A stretch of 64,000 nt of DNA from Marchantia polymorpha subsp. ruderalis (taxonomy: Eukaryota > Streptophyta > Marchantiopsida > Marchantiales > Marchantiaceae): the NCBI GenBank assembly GCA_037833965.1, contig AP031354.1, positions 26,018,001 through 26,082,000 on the forward strand, written 5' to 3'. Below the pieces are notes generated by a model that was given only the letters and a program-made list of their open reading frames with translations, was not told the DNA's origin and made no database searches. A program made the position numbers and the translations under genes. Positions 1-10,540 of this stretch are shown one piece after another (position 1 is the first letter of the stretch; every line of letters begins with the position of its first letter).

Positions 1-1953
1 GATTATTTAAATAATAAAACTGTGCATATTTCAGCTTACCGCGATACTCAAAATGGGTTGTACGTAGTTTGTGCTTCTCCTCATAATTGCTACCGTTCCA
101 ACTTCAACATGCTCTTTGAATCTTAAGATATACAGATCTTTCCAAATTTGTTGGCGTTTTTAAAGAGGTGCACTAAACCTTTGACGTCTATGGACTCTAC
201 CGATCTATGACATAAAAGATTTTGTCATATAAGTTATTAGACCGTCCAGCACATGATTGCAAAAAATCTTGTGAATGACGTGACTTACGTTTAAGTCAAA
301 AAGGATTAACAATGTGATTCTTGCGTCCTCAACAAACACCATCGCTCTGCAAAAGTGAAAACACAAGCTAAACAAACTACAAGACCTCTCAAATTAATAC
401 ATACCAATTTGTGTGGCCCGCTACAATCAATTAGTTGTTGTTATATCATAACTTTCACTTACAATTTCTCACAATTTACCTGGCTGTATTTTCTTAAGCA
501 AAAGAGCACAACTCTCATCTTGTTCTAACTTTTTGTTGCTCTTGTGGAGACTTACTTCCGCATAAGACTAATGCTACCTTTTGTGACCATGAGTGGTTAC
601 ATAAAATCTCTAACTTTTGCTCAGATCAAGAGAAAATACACCTCAATTGCCTTCAAGTATTATTGCAATAGTAAAGACATTCATTGCCAACTAAATACGT
701 CATACATTCCCATCAGAATGGAGTGTATGAGTAGAAAAAACGTACACTTATTAAATCGGCTAGATTTATCTTCAACTCATGTAAGTAACCTTTTCAATTC
801 TGGAGAAAAAGAGACAATACGAGCGATCATTTATGTACATAACAGATATGCTACTCGAGCACTAAATCTGTCTACTTTCCTCAAAAGAATGTTTGGCTCA
901 GCATCCAGTCTCTCACATCTTCGGACAATTGACTAGACTATATACATATATATACTTGAGGCGAAGCAAACTAAATTGGAGGTTAAAGCATTTTGTGGAG
1001 TGCTTCTTGATTATGATGAATACTACCATGCTTACCGTTGTTGGAACCGCATTGCCAAAAAGATATTAATTTCTAACTATGTGGTCTTCTTTGAAGACAT
1101 TCCAAGCAATTTCAAGGTCCAACATGAATTTTTTGATGTCTTTTGTAATATAGACAACTACAAAGACAAACTAGTGACCGAGCCGTCAACGACCAGTCTA
1201 GCATCACCATCACAGCCAAAGCCACTTCCAGAAGAACTTCATGATCGTTTTGCGACTTAGTCATCGAACAAACTCGTTATCAACTTGTCACAGCACGTAC
1301 AGTTGCTTCCAAAATTGCATTGACTAACTTTAACTCACATACTTAAGTATATTAATTTTACAAAGAACTATGACATTTTGTACCAGCGTGACATTCCTTC
1401 ACACCTCTGAGGTTTCATAGATGGAGATTATTTCAGCAAAAAACTCGGTAGTAAATTGATGTCTACCTATTCCAACTCGGTTCAAGATCTATTGCCTAGG
1501 CAAGTAAGCAGCAACCCATTGTCTTTGACAATACAACCGAAGCAAAATATAAGTCTCTTTCTGAGGATGCCAAGGAGGCTGTCTACATCCGACCTTTGCT
1601 TCAGGAGCTCAACGTTCTGACTCTTGCTGTTGGTTGTGGTGACAGCTAAGTTCATCAAGATTGCTGCTTCTTATACCAAGGCTGACATACATCTATCATG
1701 CGATAATCAAGATGTAGTCAAACTTGTTCAAAATTTAGTTTTTCATGCTAAAACCAAGCACATTGAGTCAAAACATCATTTTATTACAGAACATGATTTA
1801 AAGAGGAAAATAGCAATCTATTGTGATTATTGTCCCTTTGATTATATTCACAGGGACAATAATTCTGCCGATTTACTCACTAAATCGTTGCCTCGTTCCA
1901 AGTTTGAACAACACGGACATGCTATGGAGGTTCAATCTATGCAAGAACTATAA
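1..1953 (+). mobile_element. Degenerate Ty1/copia polyprotein remnant, internally deleted
   Basis: Frame-broken coding remains of a copia retrotransposon read left to right. At 205-300 a GAG-pre-integrase zinc-binding region is recognisable (pattern L-x-H-K-R-F-x-H-I-S-Y, with two stop substitutions). At 382-936 lies the integrase core: R-P-L-K-L-I-H-T-N-L-C-G-P, then Y-N-F-S-Q-F-T-W-L-Y-F-L-K-Q-K, later a decayed form of the D-x35-E region and S-x-S-H-L-R. At 976-1260 comes the post-integrase stretch with Y-D-E-Y and K-K-I-L-I-S. After about 1515 the sequence jumps to RNase H (C-D-N-Q-D-V-V-K-L, H-A-K-T-K-H-I-E, A-D-L-L-T-K-S-L-P). Almost all reverse transcriptase is missing between 1261 and 1500. 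The 5' end lies outside the window and no LTR was found after 1953. Clearly non-functional. Confidence 0.85.
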
Positions 1954-2801
1954 GACCGACAATAATTTCCAATGCTGATTCACGAATATATCTCCATGTG
2001 GCTATCTCCCTATCATCATTATCAAATTGAAGAATACCACTTTCGGTACCTAGGTAGATAGAATATTTCATTTTGAAACAAAGAACTATCTCTACACTAG
2101 CAAAATTCTTCTGAACATCATCTGAATGTTTATAGACCTGCGCATGGTTAATGATCCAAATGCTATAAATGACTATCTTTCTACCGAATGCTACTTCATA
2201 GGACTTCACGTTTTTCATTAGTTCAACAGCACAAGCTCAATCCTTCATGGCTAAGAAATACGCCCTCAGTTCTTCTCCGGCTGGCGGACACTCTACCTCT
2301 ATTTGTTTGAGGTAATTTTGTCTCCTTGTGATAGTTTGTTGACTCTGCCTCTGATGATATTTCTCTTGTAGCGACGTGGTCTAATGTTGCAAACAAGATC
2401 TAGTAACAACGAGAAAATATCAAACAATAAAGACACGCATACAACAATTAACTTCATGATAGCTTGGAATGTCATCATTGATAGAAACATTATTTTGAGA
2501 TGATATGTTGGAAGACCTTATGAGTCTGAAGGAACTAGAGCTAGCCAACATTAGATCAGTGAACATGTTTGTCTTAAGCTTGGTTTCTTAGGCAATAATC
2601 AGAATAGTGAATCTTAGGTTAGTAATTAAGATCATTAATGTACTTATGCAAGGCGCTTACTTAAGTGTGTTGCCACCCTATGTAAAGCAATTCATTCTTG
2701 TTATTCTAACAACAACAAGTTCAATTAGAATACTTACTCAAGCTCTACTCAATAATCTATTTGAGTAGAGTTTCTTAGTACCGTCTCATTGAAAACTTGA
2801 C
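1954..2801. other. AT-rich intergenic DNA between two copia remnants
   Basis: No gene recognised. There are short open stretches on the minus strand at 1937-2218 and 2299-2490, but they show no family motif and are interrupted by stops. The stretch may be decayed repeat DNA. Confidence 0.4.
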
Positions 2802-3013
2802 TATTGGAATCTCTAATTTGTGATTAGTCAAATCTTTTTAATTAGTAAGAATGCTTGTACATATAGTTTAGTGTAGTCTACACCGTTTATTTAAACGTAG
2901 TGTAATGGATAATTTATAAGATGCATCCACTTTTTTGGGCACTGATACAGTTGTCAAGTCTTTTGTAATATTAGCACTATAAGAATATCTTTAGTAACTA
3001 ATTTATTCTAACA
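2802..3013 (-). repeat. 3' LTR of the minus-strand copia element
   Basis: Shares with 5012-5220 a long collinear similarity, including AATTAGTAAGAATGCTTGTA, TAGTGTAGTCTACA and GTTGTCAAGTCTTCTGTAATATTA-like blocks. On the minus strand it begins TGTTAGAA directly after the purine tract. The other end is TATTGG where the right copy has TGTTGG. Confidence 0.8.
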
Positions 3014-4079
3014 CCCTCCCTTACTCTTGAGTGTATAAGGTAGTATCTAAAAACTACTTCTCTAAGTCTAATTCTTCATATCTACCACTCAAAAGAGATT
3101 CTTCAAATGGCATTGTCTGGAGGAAAAGAGCTACTCAAGAAGTTGTCAAGCCTATGATAGTTAGCAATAAAAATCCATCACACTAATACGGCAATCCATA
3201 AGGTGAAAACACTCAAATGGTATATCCCAAAAAAAATGTTCTCTACATGAACTACAAATAAAAAAATCCAAAATTTTTGATATCTTTTCCTGGTTTTGAC
3301 TCCTTGAACTTCAAAACAACATAACTTTCCAACATAACACATGTGATCTCTCAGTGAAATTTGGATTGACAAATAGGTTATCTTCCAATACATACATCAA
3401 CCAATTTCTGAACAAAAAATAGAAATTAAAAAAGGGATCTACTCTGTAAAAATTTGTTAGAGAGCAAACTTGTGGTATTTGTGAAAACTACTTTAACCTC
3501 TAATAGTCATACTTTTCTATCTACATACGATTTGGAATTGAAACAAAAACCAAAACATATCTCACCTTTCGCTCTGCAACCAATAAGAAAGGTTGGAAAT
3601 GCTTTGAAAAAAAATGTTTTCTTATAGATAAGATCACTTTTTTCTCAAACTGACGTCGTATGGGAAGAAAAGCAGCTTCACCTACTAATTACTCCCGTTG
3701 GCTCCGTCAAATCCTGCAACATTCAATGTCAAGTTACCAAGAAAAACAAAAAAAAACCTGAAATATACACAAAGCCTAAAAAACGCGGAAACCTTTAAGC
3801 CGTCAACATGTGAAAACGCAAAGTTGGGATTGAGTGAAATGAGCCGTCCACTCTTTACTATATAGCTTTTCAAGAAAATGTTAAAAAATAAAACTTAGTA
3901 TGTGAGTAGTACAACTGTAGTACGAGTTTGTAATACCACTTGGAAGTATGTAGTACACTCAACTTTAGTTACTCTTAACACACATAACATCCACACTATT
4001 TATGATTTTTCTTCCTAACTTAAGCTCACACAAAACACTAACCTCACTGTAATCTCAAACCTCAAGCAAACTCCATGAC

Positions 4080-4560
4080 AACGCTGCTAGACTTTGTAGA
4101 CCAAAATAATGCTTGTGTTGATTAAACTTCAACCTAGTAAGAGACTTTGTCAACATATCTGCTGGCTATAATTTTGTGGAGAAGAATCAAACTTCCAGTC
4201 TCCTTCAAAGCTACCTGCTCCTTGATGATTTGATATTGAAAACCAATGTGCTTCTTGCATGAAAGACTAGATTTTTGGCAAGTTTTATAACAATGTTGTT
4301 GTCACAGTGAACTATTGTGGAGTCATTCTCTGAATTGAGAGTGCAAAGAGCAGAAGTAACCTTGATGTCCTTGCAAAAGAGAGACGTTGGTGTCATTGTG
4401 ACTGTAATTGGATTGATATCATGCAACAATTGTCGTATCCAAACAGCTTCATGCGCACCAAAGTACAAGGATTTATATACACTCTTTATTGAAGAGAATG
4501 AAATGAGATTTTGCTTCTTAGAAAACCATGATACTGCCCCTCCAACGAGTGTGAATTAAG
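4080..4560 (-). pseudogene. Copia RNase H / pol C-terminus fragment
   Basis: Minus-strand remains of the end of copia pol. A-H-E-A-V-W-I-R-Q-L-L-H-D-I is followed by H-C-D-N-N-I-V-I-K-L-A-K-N-L-V-F-H-A-R. Further left, in another frame, is P-A-D-M-L-T-K-S-L-T-R-L-K-F. These are the conserved RNase H blocks. The reading frame changes at least once, so it is not functional. It is joined almost directly to gag, which shows the internal deletion. Confidence 0.78.
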
Positions 4561-4628
4561 TCTTACGTCGTCTTAAGTCCTTTCTTCCTTTGGCAGTGCT
4601 GCAATCTTCTGATTGTAATTATTCTCCA

Positions 4629-4952
4629 TCATAACTTTGAAATCATGAAATTGCTGCAGCGTATAGTCTTTGATACTTGTTCTTGCTTGGCCGTAATTGC
4701 ATTTTTACGTGCGTGATCAATCAATCCTTTGAAAACATCAAGTGCAAGTAGTAACCTCGGTAAAGCAATGCTTCGTACCACTAACGCATAACATTTCTTC
4801 TTGCATAAGATGTCTCGCATTTGCGCAGCCCAAACAGTGTAGTTGTGGATACCGTCTAGCTTTTGTGGTGGGTCGATTACCTTGCTTCCCTCGACAAATC
4901 CATGGTTTTGAACGGGAGACAATAAAAAACCTTCAAATATTGAAATCACCAA
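4629..4952 (-). pseudogene. Copia gag N-terminal fragment
   Basis: Open frame of 107 codons with the copia gag signature P-x-K-L-D-G-x-x-N-Y-T-V-W-A-A-Q-M-R-D-I-L, followed by K-K-C-Y-A-L-V-V. Family members use this region to form the capsid-like particle. It lies just downstream of the PBS in the element's own orientation. The frame ends early and the zinc knuckle of gag is absent, so this is a remnant. Confidence 0.75.
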
Positions 4953-5000
4953 GTTAATGCATTCACAATCTTAACTGGAGTATCAAAGTATACACTACCA

Positions 5001-5011
5001 CTCTGATACCA
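5001..5011 (-). other. Copia primer-binding site (initiator tRNA-Met)
   Basis: Reads TGGTATCAGAG on the minus strand, directly after the LTR terminus ...CCAACA. This is the usual tRNA-iMet complement of plant copia elements and fixes the element's orientation. Confidence 0.85.
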
Positions 5012-5220
5012 TGTTGGATTCGCTGATTTGTGATCATTAAAATTGTTTTAATTAGTAATAATGCTTGTACATATAGTGTAGTGTAGTCTACAATGGTTAT
5101 CTATAACGGTAGTGTAATGAATAATTGATAACATGCGTACACTCCTTTGAACACTTATAAAGTTGTCAAGTCTTCTGTAATATTAACACTCTAAGAGTAT
5201 CTGTTAACTATACATTAGTG
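5012..5220 (-). repeat. 5' LTR of the minus-strand copia element
   Basis: Direct repeat of 2802-3013 with several substitutions. Its inner end, TGTTGG on the plus strand, abuts the primer-binding site at 5001-5011. The outer end is less certain because the terminal bases have diverged from the left copy. Confidence 0.78.
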
Positions 5221-8200
5221 TTGAGAAGTGTTCTTGTGACCTTCTTCATTTCGTTTTGTATACGACATGATTTTTGGAGGAGACATTTTGTGGCTGCTGG
5301 TGATTAAGCAGTCTCCCATCCACTCACAAGATACTCTTACATCAATACTTATTAGTGTTCCGACTTTTAGACTGGTCTCCACAATTCCTTACGGTTACAT
5401 TTCCTGTAGCATGCACTGTTAGACATTGGTAAAGAGAGAGTCACCATCCAAAACAACGACATTCTAAAGGAATGCAATAGTGTTCAAATTTGTTCTTCTA
5501 TCCACTGATAACAAGTTAGATAGACTGTGAATTATGAACCGGTCCCGTGCTGCAATTTCCAGTTTTTCTCGGATTCACACAACTTGTCCTTGGTATCCTT
5601 TTCATCAAGAAGAGACAAGGATTCACTTCAACAAATACAGGAATTTCATTTAACCATATTGTGCCATCAAAATAAATAGTTTAAGTTATATAGACTACAT
5701 AATATTCAAGACAATTTATTAAGCATGATTTCATGCTGAGCTTTTCCGAACAAAAATTCTATGGTAACTTATTTGCTGAAATTGTTCCAAATATTGTGTG
5801 TACCATTGCAGTCCTTTCCGCTTCATATTCGCTTAATATCTTGGCTGTGGAAGCAGATGTCTCCGTTTTGAGGGAAGTGAGAACAGAGATATCAGAACGG
5901 AAGAACAGCTTTTGTTGTGATCGAATTCTAGCTCTAAATCTTCACAATTTGGACATTATGACTGTTTTCTAAAATTCCGCCGTCAACGCTATATATGTGC
6001 ATCATAGGTTGTCCGTGCCTATGACAAAACATTACAACATTCCACAAGCGAGCTTCTTATTTTAGACTATCTTTCTAACATACTGTCGCTGTATATGTCT
6101 ACGCTATTTGAAAATTCATACGTGATCAGAGTTCGCCTCTATGTTCCTCCATTGCATAGACTTCTGGAGTTTGTTTCGTATCCTGCTTCAAGAACACAAC
6201 TTGTAGTTCATAGCAAATGAGGATGTCCTTAGTTGAGTATTTTAAGTAAAAAAAAAACCTCTAGCAATCATAGGTTGTACGATGTAGGTATCACTTTCGT
6301 TGAAAGAGATTAGATGTGGTATGTATAAATCTGATCAAATGTATCAAAACTCAGTATCATTAAACTTACATGTGTCATCGACTCTTTTCGCCTCCGATTG
6401 ATGAGTTTCTAGAATACAAGTAATAACAATTTCATACTTTACTATATTTTTATATAAAAACCCTTCAAATTGGTAAATAATTGAATTTGTTTTCAAATTA
6501 AGGAAGCGCCTCAATTTAGACAAATTATCTCTCATCATATTATTATATAAAAGAGAATCATGTGATTGATTAGAGTTAAGATGCAAGGACAGGGACGGGA
6601 TTTAGTCTTGGTGCATTGACCGCATAATCTTTGCACATCTTAAGTGTTCCTATTGATAACATTTACAACAAAGGATGTGTGGTTAATATTAGATCCAAAT
6701 CAATGACATGTCATTAGGGAGCTTTGCATGCATATCGGGTCAATGTGTCCTTTGGATGACTTGTCTATATGACTCACCTTATTGCTTTTCCTTCTACCTT
6801 TCTATCAAAGAACATTCTGTTTGTGCTGAATTAAGAATCACAAATGGAGTTATGATTGGAGTTTTCTTGGTTTAGTTGTCACTTACAGCTCTTTGTATTC
6901 TATGTTAATTTCACAATGATCAACTTTGTGCTCACTAGAAACTTTGGCCCCCATTCATAAATGTTGTCCGCTTATTAAGATAAGCTGTTGTTATATAAAC
7001 TCAGCGTTTTGTTTTGTTTTGAAACATTTTCTAATACTTCCTATTTCCCCCCTTTCCTGTATCCTCGCAAAAATTGAATACCCAGTACAATCTCGCTGCC
7101 AAATGTTTCCATGTTGTGCACTACTTTTGATTCTTCCCCTTTCCCTGTCCACTCCAACACTAAATCCCTCGTCACATCAATGCCCCCTGCATCTTACCTC
7201 TGACCAATCACAGACCTCTCTTCTGTAAAGTGTAATAGGGTGAGTGATAATTAAACTAAACTGAGTGATAACTAACTGCTCCCCAAATCAATTAAAACAA
7301 GCTCAATATATTTTCACATAATATTGATATAACTCTAAGTATATCAAATGTAATTTTTTTACTTTTATAATGTGACTTTGGAAATAACTGAAATAATAGT
7401 GTATCTTTTATATCATCAAATTTTTCATAATATATTTTTCAACATAGTAGATTAATCGTAGTTAAGAGTGGTAGAATGTAATTTAAGTAGACTTTGGATT
7501 TCTTCTCAATGTTACAGTTAGCTGACAGCCATCTTATCCCAAAAATGTTTTCATATTGTAAGATGAGCAAGTTGATGAATTAAATAATAATTTCCCCACA
7601 ACAATACTATGTTGGATTGTTATAAATTCTTTGTAATTTAACTCAACTTTATGTTTATATTTAAGTATAATTTCACTCTTGAGATGAACATAAGAGATGT
7701 GAAGGTTTTTAATTCTCATACAAGTTTCATTGGGATACACAAGAATGATAGCTTTCACATTCATAAGATGATGTAAGAAATATTGTTCTTAAGTTTCCAT
7801 CATTTGGAAAAAAATCTTATGTATATTCTGATAAAAGAATCAAATTATCATGTCATACACCCTCTCATACTGGATACTATAAATACCCTTGTTTGAACAT
7901 AGTCTCCTGTGAGTCCAAGTATTTTTGTTTCAATGATAATGTTTGACCACAACCTTACTTTATTGAGATCATGTCTTGGCTTGATGTGCATCTTTATTAT
8001 TAATGTATTGATGTTGTATAAAATAAATAGTGATGGATTCATATGTCTTGTTGATTCAAAGTACACATAATTACTAGCCACAATTTCATATCAATATAGC
8101 AGAAGGGTTGTATACTCCACAAATCAAATGCCCTGCTCTTGACTTGTATATATATTTTTTTGAATTATTGTTACAAATAGTACGATTACACACATATTAC

Positions 8201-9900
8201 TATTTTGAAGTAATTATGAAAAATACGTGTGAAAGCTCGGAGAGTGGAAAGACAACAGATAGCATCCACAATTGCATGGAGAAAAACAATTTCTCCGTTC
8301 TTTTATTCTCGGAATTATGACTGAAAATCATGGAAGATTGTGATATCACATGAAGATAGTTATCACCCTCCATATTAGAAGGTTTAATCTATTACAAATG
8401 GCATGTAAATCTATCTCTAGAGAAATCTAGGTAGCACAAGAGAGCAATATGAGTATTGATTTTTTCCAGATGGATCAATGATGCAACCAACACACAATGA
8501 GAGAATCATCCGATACATGTGATTCACCAGAAGGTTACATCAAGTGGCAAAGAAAATCAAACCTCAGAGAACATAAATCTCCGTAATTAGTGCATGCAAA
8601 TTGATCATCCAGAAGTGGCGGCAGAGTATATAGAACAATGGGGCTAGCAAATACATAAATGAGAATTTTATGGTTTATCTAAGTACAATGATAAGAGAAG
8701 GATTTAACTCCAAAGATTTCATGGTAGAACATGTAAATAGTTTCAATATAATGGTTGTAGTATTACATAAAATTCCATTGCGATGTTATTAGTATCTAGA
8801 CCATTGGTTTCATCCACTCGATAGCTACTCCTACCAGTTTTGTTATATTTCTCCCTCTTCCATTTTTTGGCTTACACAGATTTGTTTCCAACTCAAGGTA
8901 CGAAGGAGTCTATTAGTTCAGTTTGGGGCACGGGGGAGTCTGTCTCTGCAGTGATAAGCAGTCTCACAAACCCGGAGACATATATTCTTAGAGTGGACAT
9001 AAACCTAGCAAAATATTCATTGATTATCAAAAGGAGTACCGTAGCGCATGTTTTTAGCATGGAGATACAGCATGTTTAACACACGTGCCTCCACAACCCC
9101 CACAACATTTTGGTTGGAAACCACGGAATAAAGCAAAAAGGATGCGAATGTCAATGCATAATCCTCGGGGTCACGAGATATGATCCACCTAAGTTTGGAA
9201 CCTTGGAAGCAGGTAGGATAACACGGCCCATAAAATAGCCCAGATCGAGTCGGCGACCCGACATAGCGGGCGATTCTTGCTTTGCTGATGTCCATTTCTG
9301 GTCCCTAAGTAGTCGAACACATGAACGAAGCATCTAAAAGTATGTAAGGAAGCCACATACTCACGTGTTTTTTAGACTCACGTTCATTTTTAGAATCACA
9401 CTGGCATAGTTCGTATCGGCAAAACATCACTGTGAACTACAAAACTCTTACACCAAATCTCCCGGAAGGTGTCTTCTCATTATTTTATTTCACTCTTTCT
9501 CAAGAGTCCAAAGCTCCAGACGTGGGCAGGGGAAATATGTTGTTGAATAAGTTGATAAGTACGAGCAGTGCAGCTTCCACAGCCTCACAGTACTCTCACA
9601 GAAAAAGGCTGCACCTACTCTCGTGCTTCCTGAAAACGACTCGTTTAAGAGAAGAATAAGTAACTAGAGTCCCACAAAATGAAGAAGAGTAAGGCTGCCC
9701 AACAACAAGAATACGTCTAAAGAAAATAAACAACTCCAAATAAGCTCCCAGTTGGGTGTAAATGCCCCCTTGCCGGTCCCAGTTTAAAATAACAAAGAAG
9801 AGATTATTTCCACTCTATCATTTGTCTTTACAGTTCAGAACTACACTCTGCACTCCATTCACACTGCGCGGTAGTTACTTTACTGGGTAAAAGCTATGGA
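5221..9900. other. AT-rich intergenic region
   Basis: No gene recognised in about 4.7 kb. Open stretches here are short and motif-free (for example 6926-7228 +, 7534-7764 -, 9017-9295 -). Composition is AT-rich up to about 9.0 kb and becomes more balanced near 9.1-9.3 kb. CACGTG sites occur near 9083 and 9364 but are not tied to any gene start. Confidence 0.5.
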
Positions 9901-9952
9901 GAGAACACAGTACACGCAGCAACCGCACAGCTGTGGCATGCCGTGCGAGTGA

Positions 9953-9960
9953 CACGTGGC
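9953..9960 (+). promoter_or_regulatory. G-box / ABRE-like site upstream of ACX
   Basis: CACGTGGC, a palindromic G-box that also matches the ABA-response core ACGTGGC. It lies about 590 bp before the ACX start codon, at the edge of a GC-rich patch (about 9940-10540, including repeated CCCG near 10128-10149 and GGGCC near 10210-10255). Family knowledge: bZIP and bHLH factors bind this core. A role here is inference. Confidence 0.4.
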
Positions 9961-10540
9961 AAAAAGGTTCCAGGGTGGAATGAATGGGATCTTAATTACA
10001 GTAGGACCACCGGGAACCTCCGTCGAGACGGTCCACCACCGGAACTCGAGTCTACCACAGTCTCAAGACTCCAGGAATGTCGGGACATTCCGGGCCTTCG
10101 CAGTCGAGCATGTCCCCACCGATCGGACGGGCCCGCCCGCCCGCCCGCCGAGAATGCGCTGCTTCCGGCGAAAGAAGGACTGAATGTAGAGTCGCCTCGT
10201 GTCATGCAGAGGGCCGGGCCGGGCCAATATCGAGAGGTCCGGTCCGGCCCGGCCCGCGCACCACGCAGACGAGGAGCGGAGCTTCGAGCATTCGACAGCT
10301 TCAGCGAGTTGCGTGCAAATGATCGATAAAAAGCGTCTGGGGCTCCGTCGGTTCGGTTAGTGTTGCCGATTCCCGTGGCACCATCGGAAGCATCAATCGG
10401 AGCTGCGGTGCAGTGTTGTGTACATTTCGTGGCGTGGTGAGCCGAGTGGGTGCCGGATTTGTCGAATTGTGAAAGACGCCTTCAATTTTGGAGCTGAAAT
10501 TTGTCTGAGTCGAGGAGCGGAGGGAGAGAGTGAGGACGAT

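Larger units (their letters stand above)
2802..5220 (-). mobile_element. Ty1/copia LTR element with large internal deletion
   Basis: A minus-strand element bounded by two diverged LTRs (2802-3013 and about 5012-5220). Next to the right LTR, 5001-5011 reads on the minus strand as TGGTATCAGAG, the standard plant initiator-Met primer-binding site. Next to the left LTR is a polypurine tract (3014-3020, GGGAGGG on the minus strand) followed by the LTR start TGTTAGAA. Inside, in transcriptional order, are an N-terminal gag piece (4629-4952) and then the RNase H end of pol (about 4080-4560). Protease, integrase and nearly all reverse transcriptase are gone. At 2.4 kb it is about half the usual length of an autonomous copia. 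The 1 kb between RNase H and the PPT (3021-4080) has no recognisable coding. No convincing target-site duplication was found. Confidence 0.82.
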
